Source: Haemaphysalis longicornis | Lineage: Eukaryota; Arthropoda; Arachnida; Ixodida; Ixodidae | Length of the DNA: 64,000 bases | Direction: 5' to 3' | Assembly (NCBI GenBank): GCA_013339765.2 | Contig: CM023450.1 | Coordinates: 100,853,920-100,917,919, forward strand | Part shown: positions 44,589 to 56,422 of the stretch, piece after piece | How positions within the stretch are numbered: position 1 is the first letter of the stretch | How the letters are laid out: each line of letters starts with the position of its first letter | The notes under the pieces: generated by a model | The model's input: only the letters and a program-made list of their open reading frames with translations | Told to the model about the DNA's origin: nothing | Databases searched by the model: none | Made by a program: the position numbers and the translations under genes

Positions 44589-47500
44589 AGGTCTAACGAA
44601 TGCATGCATTTATTCGACGTCAAGGAAGGTGTCACCTTGCGGTTCGGCACTATACACAACATGCGAAATTGGCTCTGGTTCACCTCTGGGAACGCTGTCT
44701 CCGACACAGGAGCATGGGCATCTTGCAACGCTTTAAAGCCATCGAGGAACTACACGCTGTCACACCACAGAGTAAAAGCAGGAGGGAAACCCCGCCACCT
44801 GGCTCGGCTAGATAATGTCACAAGCACTTGGCGTAGGCCATGCCAGCGGCATCCGTTGTGGGAGTCGAAACTGCGCGGACGCCGCGATCGGCATTGCGCT
44901 GGCTGCCGACACGTGGCGTGCCCACGGAGTCAATGAGGCCGCTATCATCTCCCGCATCAGGAGCCGCCTCCTTCGTGGTCTCAGCTGCCAAGCTTCGTGG
45001 TCTGTGTTAGAAGTTACTGTGACACTATCTGGCCACTCGCCCACGCATGTAGCATCGGGTGTTTCGTCTTCTAATTATATTCTTGCTGTGCCGGTCACAG
45101 AGAGAACACAAACATGTCGATAGATTGTTGTGGAACCGCTGCTGAAGAGGCCTTCTGGTTGCTGCGGTGAAACTTTGAACACTTCGTGATTTCCTAGATG
45201 GTCGTCGGACTGCTTAGGCCAAATTTCTAACGCAGTCGGGTCTTGCCGTCTGCCCCGGATCCCGTTGTCCGTCCCGTCACCAGTCTTCTCTTGTGTGCGC
45301 GTATATCTTTTTTGTGCTAGGAAACATGCCTGAGTTATCCCATACTAACATACCCAACTTTCCGCTCTTTCCTACAGCGTCTTCCTGATTTGCTCCGTAC
45401 TGCGATCACCATCCGCGGATTCTCGTGACCTCACTCTCGCAGTTCCTCAGCTGTAACTTGCTTCCGAGAAGGTCGTAATGCGCGGTATTTAATTCATTTA
45501 TTCCTTCAATCAGCTTGAAATACAAATAACGCACAACGACAGGGCACCAACCGCAGGAAAAGCTACAATCACAGACTGGGGCAACTTCAGGAAAGACACC
45601 ACAGTTCACCCACTCGAGGACAGTCACGAATGGACAACTCAAATTTTAACCCAAGTCCGCAAACACGAAAATCATTGCCATCACCGAAGACCATCCTATG
45701 ATGGACCCACATACTCCTCCACATATGGGAGGCAAGACGCAGTTTAACAAGACGCTGGAACAAGGAGAAAACGAACTGAAAACTGAAATTACGCATAGCT
45801 CGTTTTAAACAGGAAATCAAAGAATGTGCGGAAGTGCTAATCAGGCACAACTGAAGCAGACCTGCGCACAGCGTAGTGAATTCGTTACGTCAAGGTTAAC
45901 CGTAGAGGTCGCGAACACATGGGCTTCAATGGGACTGGCAAAATGGGGAATCCAAAAACTTCGTTTAATCTGGACTTCGTTACATAGAGGTTCGTTAACT
46001 CCAGGTTTAACTGTATACAAGTTCACTGCGCGTTCGCGATCTACAGCGCCGACTGCGCCGAGCGACGTCTGTGTTTTGTCTTCCGGAGCAATTGTGCGCA
46101 TGCTCACTGCGCCCTCTCGGCGCGAAAAACCGAGCTATCACTGGGCAAACTTCATATGACCGCGTTCGACTACGGATTTTTTTTATTTCGCGCCAAACTG
46201 GGCATGTCCCACATCCTTTAATAAAAGCCTTCCATTTACCTGCATGCAAGCGATTTCTCCAGTGAAGATTACCGGGCTTCTCGCCCGTCTTCTCGATATA
46301 ATGTGGTAAAAATGAGCCAATAAAACTATAAAGGAGGAAGAAGACCGGACGAGCGCCTCCTTCGACTTATTCTGTAAATGGGCTTCTCGAAAATTGGCGC
46401 GGTATTCCGGTCTCCTTCCTGTCAGTGTCGTTTTAATCGCGCTTCTTGGCCACAACTAGTGCCACAACGCGCATACATTTTCCTTTCGGGTAGCCATTGT
46501 CGAAGTATGGCTACTTCGAGATCCAACTAATGTGTGCAGAACTTCCCAGTCAGCCATTATGTTTTGAAACCTGCCGAAGAGACATGAGCTGTTACGCAGT
46601 TAGCAGTTACATCCTCGAATTTTGGAATAGACACATGCATTAGCCACCACTTGAAATGATGGGCCACATATAGCTGTAATATTTGTACTTCACGGGGTAT
46701 CATTTTCACGTGATACTTTATTAGGCAGGGTAATCGAGATCGATGTCGTGGTCTGCACTCCGGACGAAAGCTGTTCTTTTGTTCTTATTTCACCATCATG
46801 TTTTTGTCATCTCTTAAAGACAGAGAAAACCGAGATTATTACGGCGCCACCCAATATGTCCGGTTACACAGACGTTGCCCGATTCGTCGCAAAAAGGCTT
46901 AAAGCGGGAGAAATTATCGAGGACAGTTCGTGCGAACTAATCAGGCGCAGCCACAGAGGGCAAAGGCTCCAAATTCCGTTTTTGGTCGCCTGTATGTTTT
47001 CAAGTTTGGGAATAATCGGAACGTCGATTGGATAAGGCGCTTAATTAAGTCTATCCAGCCAAATATACCTAATTAGTGTTGATTCCCAAGCACTTGTTCC
47101 TGATCCTGATTGCAGTTTTCTTGTTCCTGTTTTTTTTTTCTCGAGGCACATTTTTTGTTTCGTTTCTAGGTTTCTGTCACCGTCCTCTGCTTTCTCTCTC
47201 CCGCGTGATCTCCACCGCGTTTCTTTGTCCGCCGTTCTCCTCACCGTTCCGCTCTTTCTTCCTCGCCATCCTCCTTTCTGTCTCCCCTCTACGTGTCTTT
47301 TGTATTTGTTTTATCACTTCCTTCCGCACCCCCTTTCTCTCCCCAACTTTTTTGTTTATTTTATAATGTTTAGGAATCAGGACCAGCCCATAGCTTGTTA
47401 GAAGAAAATCGCTAATAACCTTCGAGAAACGACCGGACAGCACTTTCTTTTTCGTTATGTGAGTGCAGCTACGCTAAGAATAACTACAGTGATTTCGCAA

Positions 47501-47928
47501 AGGGGCGTCACCCTATTGGGAGCATAGTTCTATTCGGTCCGCCCCAGAAGACAGTAGTGTGCACTAGAGTTGTTAAATGCACCGTTCCTTTCACGATGTA
47601 TACGTCGTGTTCGTTTACCACGGGCGGATTAGAGAGGCGTTCGAGCCACTTATTCGTCGTGTTCTACGCAGCACGACGTTGTGACTGTGACATCGAGGCC
47701 CGCCTCTTCTTGACATCGGGGCCTCGTCCCAGAGAGCGTCGTCAGGCCCGTCGTGTATCACTTCTGCGAACTGTAAAAAAATACCGGTGATTTATTTTTT
47801 AATCTCCAGTGTTTTTTTTTACCGACAGCACCACAAAATCACTTGCTGGCCTTACAAGTAGGGGTGGCGGTCACAAATTCTGCGCACAGACGACAACCGT
47901 TCTTTTTTTTTTCTTTTTTGAACCTTCC
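44589..47928. other. Mostly anonymous sequence; pogo-like end near 45,990
   Basis: Frames at 44,331-44,936 and 44,815-45,123 (plus) and 45,406-45,850 (minus) show no domain. CTTCGTTACATAGAGGTTCG then TTAACTCCAGGTTTAACTGTA (about 45,976-46,015) resembles the motif at 33,184-33,209. Pyrimidine-rich sequence lies at about 47,100-47,350. Confidence 0.35.
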
Positions 47929-49026
47929 TTAAAGGGGCCATGAAGAGAAAATGCAAGTTGGTTTTATTCGAAAGATTTCGTGTTTTATAGTGCCACCAGC
48001 GCTTGTCCGGATACAAACGGTGCTTTATTCACTGAGAAATTAAACAATTTAGGTTAAAATTTGATTTTCCGCTCAATCGTGCGTTTTCGTGGTCCCAAGT
48101 GACATCACTGAAACCGACCGTCTGCACCCTAGAGTACCTTCATTCACGCATCCGCCGTACAGGGTAGAGACACGTATACGCTGGCGCCGCCATTTTCGGT
48201 TGCTCGCTCGCCGCCGAAGCAAGTCATTGTGTCAAAACCGCGCTAAAATTATCGCCGCAACCCGGTTTACTGAAGAAGTTTGATCATATTGTCTGTTTCG
48301 CGTTGCTAGGTCTCGTGGGAAACGAAAAGAATAACGCGTTGAGCCCGTTGGCCCAATTGCGGCGGCACGGGACCGTTCAAAGGTTGTCTCCACCCTGTAC
48401 AGCGGTGTTGGTTTGTTCCCGCGTTTCTTTACGTTCCGTAACCTAGATGGCGCCACCATACCGTGGCAAGCGTTTGGTTTGTTTTGCCCGCATTTGATTT
48501 TCCAAGGAGAAAATATTCGTTCCCTGAAACAGTGCTCGCTCGACAAATGGGGTCACGTAAGACACCGTTGCTTGCGTCAATCGGCCAGTGTCGTCTGAGA
48601 CAACCCCAAGCCCCGTAGTGCTGTGCAGCGAAACCAAGCATGCTGTGCGCAGTACGAACAGCAGAACGCATCAGTATTTCTATGTTTACATGTGCTTTCG
48701 TAACTTCCACTGTTTGTCCCATCATTCTTATTGCTTGTAAAGAATGTGCCCTAAATTTAAGCGCAAATCGCTCTTTCGTCTAGTTTGTAAGTTCTACCTA
48801 ATTTGCGTCTGCTTCTGCCAGCCTCCGCCAATCGCAGAGCTTAGCTCATGTGACGGCATAGTTCTGTTGCGGGAAATGAGCTGTGGGTCGCATGGCCATT
48901 CCCGTTTTTTCCTAATTATGTAGCTTATTTGAGCGAAGTTTACGTTAAAAGTGGTGTCAGTATGATTCTAACGAGACAATCTTTTGAATGAACCAAACTT
49001 GTGTTTTCTCTTCATGGCTCCTTTAA
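47929..49026. mobile_element. Non-autonomous DNA transposon, ~1.1 kb, ~48-bp TIRs flanked by TTAA
   Basis: Left end TTAA-AGGGGCCATGAAGAGAAA at 47,929; right end, read inverted, TTAA-AGGAGCCATGAAGAGAAA from 49,026. The match continues with gaps through GCAAGTTGGTTTTATTCGAA versus CACAAGTTTGGTTCATTCAA and an AAGATT block. TTAA at both borders is the target duplication of piggyBac-type elements, but because TTAA is palindromic it could simply belong to the TIR. No transposase frame lies inside. Confidence 0.75.
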
Positions 49027-50029
49027 AGCCTGGACTCCGCCGTGGCATTGCCACGTGCTTCATAGAGACAAGGTGTAACAACGATCAAAATTTCGTACAT
49101 TTGAAGCCTTCGTGGTTCATTTTTCATGAATTAGGTTTGGTCGCACGCTGAAGCTACTCGAAACGAGGGCAGGCAACTTTGCGGCCATTTATTACGAAAA
49201 CACAGCGGCATGCCTCGTAAAAAAAAAAAAAAACGCTTTTTCATTGCGCCTGAATAGAATTCGTAACAAGCAATAGTATCTCAAGAATCAGGAAAGTAAC
49301 GGTGATGGAATGAAACACCGTACTTCAGTTTTCGCACCTCCGATCGATACTGTATATTTCATAGTAGCAGTGACCTTTCAGTCGTGGGGCTGCCAACCGT
49401 GATTTCGAGCTTATTTGAATGAGCTCTCGCTGCTTCTCGTATTTCGTAGTTGTTGTTTTTTTTCTTAGCTGATACAGAAGCTAGGACCAACGCCGTATGC
49501 CCGCATGCTAAAGAACCCCAGCCGCATAAATTATTCCGTAACCTTCCAATACCGGTCGTCTCCAAAGTCGGGTGTTCGCGTCCGGAGCACTCAAGCCGAA
49601 GTTCCGATTCTCGCTAGGTTCGGCACTTTTGGGTGGCCTGGCTCCAACAGCCCGAAATAAGACTACTTTTTTTTTCTGCGCGTACTTGAGGAGGCAGGCG
49701 CTCATTCTTATAATGCCGTTTTACGAACTGGCCTTAACGTATGTAATATTGTGTTAACAAAGGATGTTTTTAAAATCGGAGGCGTGTCTGCAAGCTGAGG
49801 CACGAGTTTTAACATTGACTGTATCTGCGACGGGTCGCAGAAGACAGTATATGAAAAATAATGTTTTTGGGAATGTTAAGTCTACTGTTCTTGCAGCAGG
49901 GTTAATAGGTGAGTTCGTTTGACGTGTTTAAATGAGAAAGGGCATAAATCGACAAGGATAAGGAAGCCACGCAAACTATATCGCTGAACGCTGCTTGAAT
50001 TTCACTGAAGTTTACTTGACAAGCCGCTA

Positions 50030-50290
50030 AAATGAATGCAATACAAGGCTCCGCAGTGGCACCGCCCCATCACACAGCCACGCACAAAAATCGAAGGTGC
50101 AAACACGTTTACTCCTTGCCCTTTACCACCGATAAGGCTATGCAGTACGACGACAGAATCTAAGGAAGGGGGTGGGAAAGGTGATTAGCCAGTGCAAACT
50201 AGCCCAGTTTTTTACCTTGTGGAGGGAGGTGGGCTGGGGCCAGGTTTTTCGGCCAATCTAGCCTTTCCACTCCTTTTATTATACAATGAA
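50030..50290. repeat. Degenerate direct repeat, copy 1
   Basis: Shares AATGCAATACAAGGCTC / AATGCTGTACAAAGCTC, CAAACACGTTT, CGACAGAATCTAAGGAAGGG / CGACCGAATCTAAGGAAGGG, and a GGGCTGGGGCCAGGTTTT / GGCGGGGCCAGGTTTT block with 51,735-51,945. Confidence 0.7.
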
Positions 50291-51235
50291 CCTCGGCTAC
50301 TGTATGACTGGGATTGTTGAGTCATTTTTAAAGTGAAGCTTTTGTGTCCTCACTGATGCCGTTTTACTCCAATTGCCCCCGCAAGAAAGCCAATTTTCTC
50401 TGGTGATGATAATGAATGTTCGTAGCTGAACTGAAAATAAAAAAAAACGCTTCACGTCGCCGGAATCGAATAGCTGCCCCGCTCGTTAAAGGGACACTGA
50501 AGTGATTTGTCAAGCTCCCGTTTTTGCTTGCACTGTGTAGACTGGCTCAAAATTAGCACACTTTCATCGTTTATCCGGTTGACAAATCGGTAATTATTTT
50601 ACAAAGCGCGAAAAAGAAAAACTACCATGCGCGTTTGCGGCGGCCGCACAAACTAAGCTGTGACGTTGGGAGGAGGGGGCGCCGTGATTGGACGATGCCC
50701 AAGGTTAGCAATCAAACAAGTTTCGGTTTCGGTTTCGGTCTGTAAAACAACATGTTTGACATTCGATGGCGTCGTTGGATGGGCATTCTCAATATCCCAG
50801 TTATTCGTAGTACCGCGCTTCTGCCATGTTGTCGGCTGTAAAATGCATAAGATAAGCCTCCCAGGACGGCTTGGAATCGTAGCATTCACTATCTGAGGCC
50901 TACGCAGTGCATGAACGCCCTCCGCGTCCCCGCAGACGCTAAAATGCATGCGCTTTTCCCCCATATTTGGAGCTTGCCTCGCTCATGCCTGTATCGTAAA
51001 AAGCGTGTTCGCACCAGGCCAAGGGTCTGTTTATTCTGGCCTGTGCCCACTGCCCGCAAGCAGTCGGTGCTTATGGCAGCAGCACGCCAAGAGAACTCGC
51101 TAGCGCGGCAGTGCCAGCCTGCGCGAGTTCTGTGGACTAGTTCGTGGAGCAATGAACGTTGCGGCCCAAAAAAAGGTGAACTCAGTATAGAAAACATCGG
51201 CGAAAAAAAAAAGTTAACTGATAAAAAAAAAACAT

Positions 51236-51325
51236 GTACCCGCGGCGATTCGAACTTGTGACTGGCAAAACACTTGCGGTGACATACCTAGCGCACAGAC
51301 GACTACACAGGGGCCGCTGCGGTAA
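51236..51325 (-). other. tRNA-like/SINE-head sequence with T-run terminator
   Basis: On the minus strand: GTGTAGTCGTCTGTGCGC (A-box-like), about 35 bases, AGTTCGAATCG (B-box-like), then CCGCGGGTACATG and a T10 run. Spacing suits a tRNA-type Pol III promoter, but the T-stem does not pair well and no cloverleaf forms by eye, so a functional tRNA is not claimed. Confidence 0.4.
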
Positions 51326-51734
51326 CGGAAAATATTAGGTATATAATGTATAACCAGTTTACACTTTTATTTAGTTTTAGTATTTCAAGCAGCTAGGTGA
51401 CTTATTGTTGTATTGCGCTCGTGCAGTAAGCGTCCCCCGAGTTTCCACAATAGCTCACGTCTAGCAATTGCATTTCGTAGACGGGAAAGCGTTCGAGATG
51501 CGTATGTGTCAAAGCGTTTTTAAAATGTTGGCGCTGCAAGCTGAGCAGTGCTTTACATTGACGTACTAGGTCGCGAACGTGAAAAAATGTATTGATTTTA
51601 TTTCTTATACCTATATTGACGGCAATGGTATCTTTCCCTTTAAAGAGGCCTATAAATTTCCTACTGGCAAGTACAGTCAGCGAAAGCGTAGCATTGCGCT
51701 TGGCAGCCTTGTGAAGTACCTTGACTGCGCTAAA

Positions 51735-51945
51735 TAATGCTGTACAAAGCTCAACGAATACAAAAGCCAGCACATCCAATTACAAACACGTTTGGCTTCG
51801 TTTCACCGATCAGCGATGCGACGACCGAATCTAAGGAAGGGGGGGGACTAAACGTTGGGCCATGCCCTGCGGAGGTTCTGTGAGGGAGTAGGCGGGGCCA
51901 GGTTTTGTCCAACTCCTTTCCTCTGACTCTACAAAAGCCACAGAA
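51735..51945. repeat. Degenerate direct repeat, copy 2
   Basis: Partner of 50,030-50,290, same orientation, 1.7 kb away. It lies inside the right part of the 50,486-52,103 element. Confidence 0.7.
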
Positions 51946-52103
51946 ATGTGGAGCGTAAGTAGAGGAGGACGCATTTTTGAATTGATTTTTCTACTAATAT
52001 TCCGTAAATGCGCCCGAGAGTGGTCGAATTGGGCCAGGGACTCCGGATAAAGTTTGCGCTCGTAAATACCCATTGTTTACCCCGATCATAGTGTCCCTGT
52101 TAA

Positions 52104-53252
52104 AAGGGAGGTGTCTATCCGATTGTCCATTTACACATTTGTTTTATTCCTTGCCTGGTTTGGGCAAATACATACATACAAAACATCAGCAAAATTACAC
52201 CACGTGAAAAAAACACCAGCACATATCTTGCTAGTGTGTCAGGTTTAAAAACGCGGTAGCCACGCCACACGCCACACGAGCACAGTTAACCGCTCGGGTG
52301 GGCTAGCTTCGGCTCTCAACCCCTCGGCTATGCAACGGACATTCTCAAAAGAATATTCTCTTCCTGGCCTCTCATCTACATCATTGTGCCGACAGGCCAT
52401 GCGAGCCCTCCGTATACCGTGTACGGCCGGTAAAACATTATCAAGTCGTAAGGAACACTTCCTTCATTTTCTATGGCTAAAAACCTAATTTCATGATTAT
52501 CCCCAGGAAAGTTTTTCTTTCAAGGTACGCTGTAACACGTCCCATAGCATCGAAGCGAACTCCAAGCAGCAGGAACCGATTCGCTCCGTGCACCCCAAAC
52601 CCAAACGTTAGGCCTACGGAGCGCACACCCGAGAGTTGCCGTAGGTAGTCTAGAAAAATGGTGCGTTCCGCCAGAGTAGCGTATCCTCGCAGTGTGCGAT
52701 TGGCCAACCAAAAGAATCCGTCACGAGAAAGCTTCGCGTTCAACCATCGTCGTCGTTGGACGGAGGGGTGCATGATTTTCCAGTCTTCAAATACTCATTG
52801 AAACACAAAAGCGAAGTGTTCATCTAAGTAGTGTGTGATGAGATCAGTCTATTTTTCTTGTCTGGTAAAGCGCCGCCGGTGTCATGTGACCTCCCATAGT
52901 GACATAATTTGATGGCACGTGGCGTTCTATCTGATGACATCGTTTTATGAGGACAACACTGTCCCTGTGTCTGCGTATTTTAGCTGTATCTATTCTATGC
53001 AAATCATGAAACCTTAAAAGAATCATAAGCCAGAAAGCCCAGTTTCCAACTTCGCAGCACTGACGAGATAGGGGCAGGAACGCGATAAAGACACTTTTTT
53101 TTCTGTCAACATTTCATTCTACACAAAAAGAGTTTATGCAACGTGAAATGCAGCCTGGCTTGTTTCGCCTTCATCGGTGCTTTATCGCTGGATGAGTTTG
53201 CTTGGCCTTGTCTGCTGCCGTCTTATGTCTCAGGGAGATGAACAAGTCCATT
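52104..53252. other. No recognisable feature
   Basis: Only short frames were seen, on both strands, without domains. Confidence 0.4.
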
Positions 53253-53484
53253 CCTTCAGTGGCTAAGGCGTTCTGCTGCTGAGCGCGAGGACGCGTGTTT
53301 TATTCCCTGCAGCGGCGGCCGCTTTTCTGATCGAGGCGAAAAGCCAAAACGTCCGTGTGTACGAGATTTCGGCGCACGCTGAAGATCCCCAGGTGGTCAA
53401 AATTAATCCAGAGCCCTCCACTACAGCGCGCCCCATCGCCTGCGTTGCGTCGGCGCGTTAAACCCTACAATCAATCAATCAAAC
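53253..53484 (+). repeat. tRNA-derived SINE (Ruka-like), complete head-to-tail copy
   Basis: Starts TTCAGTGGCTAAGGCGTTCT (A-box side), then GCTGAGCGCGAGGACGCG, a decayed B-box (GTGTTTTATTCCC), GCGGCCGCTTTTC, the body markers GTGTACGAGATTTCGGCGCA, GATCCCCAGGTGGTC and TTAATCCAGAGCCC, the junction GGCGCGTTAAACCC and the tail CAATCAATCAATCAAAC. It has the best preserved head start of the copies here. Confidence 0.8.
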
Positions 53485-53856
53485 AGGTGAATTCCTTTAA
53501 CTGCGCAGCCCCAAACTTTCTCACTACAGCCCATGAAGAGAAAAAGCTACTAAAGCATGATATGATAATCAACGTTATATTTCGCATATTTCGTAAGTTT
53601 GGCATAAATTTTGCGGCACTTCGGGGTTGGAGGGCGGGGATTATATAAAGATAATCATATAAATTATTAATAAGGCCTGCTATCAAAACTGGCACACACG
53701 ACAGATCAAACGTCAGTACGGCAGAGATCCTTTTTCCAAAAGCAAAAGAAAAAAAAGGATCTAGTCAGACTTTTGAGTGAATACCCTGAAAAATTAAGTG
53801 ACAGCCCCTTTGTGAAGAGTTGGGAGAACCAGCGGCAGACCTACCGATGACACCTT

Positions 53857-54207
53857 TCATGGAACTGACTTAGAGTAATGATCGAAGTCTCTATACAAAC
53901 GGAGCGCCTTTTTGCGAACTCTCCTGCGTAACTGTCTGCATAAGCATCGGTCCGGGTGGAAATCTTGCAAAAGCAAATAATTCGTGAGCACGGCGTGCTC
54001 CAGGTTGGGGGTACTGTTGTATCGCGTCTTTCTCTGTCTGATCACAAACGCAGAGCCCCAAGGGAAGGGCCAGTGAACGTTGTTTGTATGAAGAAGCTTT
54101 CCGACCAATACTTCTTCGCGGACGCGTAGCTGTCCGAGTCTTTCTTTTCCATACGTCTCTTCGCTCGACCACCACTGGGTAAAGTAGCTCGCCGATGCTG
54201 CGCCCAT
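53857..54207 (-). CDS. Unassigned 116-codon open frame
   Basis: A minus-strand frame with a favourable start context (A at -3, G at +4). The product would be basic, with a Trp/aromatic-rich middle (NNVHWPFPWGSAFVIRQRK) and a Cys/Arg segment (DRCLCRQLRRRVRKK). I recognise no family. No signal peptide, repeat or low-complexity bias explains its length, and a possible splice donor (CGGTAGGTC) follows the stop. An overlapping minus frame (53,891-54,175) shares the region. It may be an orphan exon, an unknown transposon ORF, or chance. Confidence 0.25.
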   Translation of the reverse strand: MGAASASYFTQWWSSEETYGKERLGQLRVREEVLVGKLLHTNNVHWPFPWGSAFVIRQRKTRYNSTPNLEHAVLTNYLLLQDFHPDRCLCRQLRRRVRKKALRLYRDFDHYSKSVP

Positions 54208-54209
54208 GA

Positions 54210-56420
54210 TGTTTTATCGCTCTTTCTCGTTTTCGGGAAGATCAACAATCAGTACCTTCTCTGGAGCCTAATTGCCTGTTCTCTCGGATGGCCCTCGACA
54301 ACGCATCTACTCTCAATCTTCCGAGTAGGCATCCTCTGTCGCGGCTTCATCCGATGCCGAGCTGCCCCAAATTGGGCAGCGACCTCATCTGACGCTTCGC
54401 TGTCCCTAATGCAGTTCCTCATTTGTTTCATGCTACTTGTTCTTCCTGAGACAGGCTTCCATCAGTCACTTGAGAAGGCGTAGCCGCACACATTGTATCG
54501 GGGCCGATGGCAGCGTTAGCCCCTCGCTCTGCAATCAGGACAATGACCATTACGCAACTCTTGTTTTTTGCCTGGTATCCTTTTTTCTTTGTTTCATACG
54601 TTACTTCAAAGGTGGAGAACCAGTCTTACATGAGCGTTGCCTCTGACCATCCGTTGTGTCCCGTTGTGAGGGACGTTTCGTTTGGAGGTTTCTGGAGTAA
54701 TATTCGGAAGTGTGATTGGAGCCGAAAACCAATTAGAAATCGCCGTTCAGTTCATATCAAATACAGGGATACTGTATGGTCAGACTGGCTACGGTTTATT
54801 TCCGTGAGCTTTCTAGTCCCCAGAGCAGTGTATTAGCATACCAAGAGAACACCGTTGTTCACTGAGAAAGAAAACGCTCTTTTCAATCTTGACAAGATTC
54901 CTTTCTAAGGTAGTAAGCGTACATAAACTTCGCAGGCAGTAGGAATTCTTCGGGTGGTAAAATACTGGCCACAGTGCAATGACTTTCAAAGAGCCACATA
55001 AGAACGGCAGGTACGAATACACTCAACAACCGCACGCATCACTGCGCCATATCGTGGTTCATATGTTCACGGGCGTTATACGAATCGCGTAGAATGTATA
55101 CCCTGTTTACTGCCTTGAAAGAACTAACAAAGTCAGAGAGTTCGAAAAAGAGATCGCAACAAGTTTTGTAGACATTTCGTGCGGCGCAATTTGTAATCAC
55201 GAGCCACAGTGGGCGGCAGGCAGTAGCTTACTTTTGTGAAACAAAGACAATATTTAAGATAAAATGCGCGATTTTCATTTAAAGAGCACTGATAACTTCT
55301 GTTAGACATATATTTCTTCTCTCGGATAAGACCAAGCATTCCTTCAGTTAAAAAATGTTAGCTGTGTCAACTTTGTCATCCATGCTATAAGTAAGGCGAT
55401 ATCGATCCCTCTATATATCGTTTGCTTATAGGCGCATTTGATGATGAAGTACTTCATCGGAACCATTAGGTTCTTAATGAGTTTAAATCTTATTTTAAAA
55501 AAGCGACCTAATAAAATTCACGCCGAAGACATACATAAAAAAAGCACGCCAGGGTTTGCCAGTTTATGCTTGCTATATAAATCATGCAGAGCGCAAACAC
55601 CAGATAAAAGCTAAGAAATTTACAAAAAATTACTCCCCGTACATCTCCAAGCGCCGCTTTGGTTTAAATGAAGACGAAATATATTGCTGTCACGCCGGCT
55701 TTTAGGCCTTGCCCGACATAATTTGATTCGCATATAATATAGACTGAACGCTGACTGAATCTGGCCAGCTAGCTCGTGCGAAGGAGAAACGCAGCAATGC
55801 AGACAGAGGTATTACGACGCGGACTTCTCGCCCTGCTTCTGTCGTTTATGCCGTTAAAGGAACCTAGAAAGTGGTTGCGAAAGAGACAATACAATAATAT
55901 GGTCAAATTCACGAAGAACTTGTAAAAGAGACTGTCTTTTCTGCGTTTTTCTGGTTGGACCTCCGCATTTAAATGTAGCTTTCACTCCCCAATGATGTGG
56001 TGGTGGTGGTGGTTCCAGTGAAATGGCGCGTACCCACTCAGGGGGATTGGCCAGGAAATGGGCGCCTTACCGAAAGAAATTAGGTAATTTTTGTAGGGAA
56101 AGAAAAATATTTAAATATTAGGACCAAAGCTTAAGAGAGACAAGCACGCTTTATTAACATTGCCAGCATGCCCATTTATAGATGGATTGACCTTTGGTAA
56201 GTATCAAATTATAGCATGACCTCTGTAAACAATGAGGAACAATCCGAAGCGTTTTTTCTTGATATCATCATCAGCAGCAGCAGCATGGCAATATTCTGAG
56301 CCGATTCTCGAGCCACGCGTAACTCTCGCGCCAACACCGAACGTCGAGGTGCTTGCGCCACCCTCCCAGCTGCATCAGTCATCTGCAGGTCCGGACGACC
56401 TTACCGTGAACTCCCGTTCC
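54210..56420. other. No recognisable feature except a (GGT)n tract
   Basis: A short (TGG)n tract lies at 55,998-56,014. Frames at 54,249-54,431 (minus), 54,437-54,836 (plus) and 56,232-56,426 (plus) have no recognised domain. Confidence 0.35.
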
Positions 56421-56422
56421 AT

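Larger units (their letters stand above)
50486..52103. mobile_element. Candidate TIR element of ~1.6 kb flanked by TTAA, with a nested tRNA-like insert
   Basis: Left end TTAA-AGGGACACTGAAGTG; right end, inverted, TTAA-CAGGGACACTATGATC. Only about 10-18 bp pair clearly, so the boundaries are tentative. The AGGGACACT terminus resembles the AGGGGCC-type terminus of the neighbouring element in position and TTAA context. No transposase frame. A Pol III-like insert sits near 51,236-51,325. Confidence 0.45.

Noticed and set aside
44331..44936. 201-codon plus-strand frame
   Set aside because: No recognisable domain, start not supported, and other frames overlap it; not reported as a gene.
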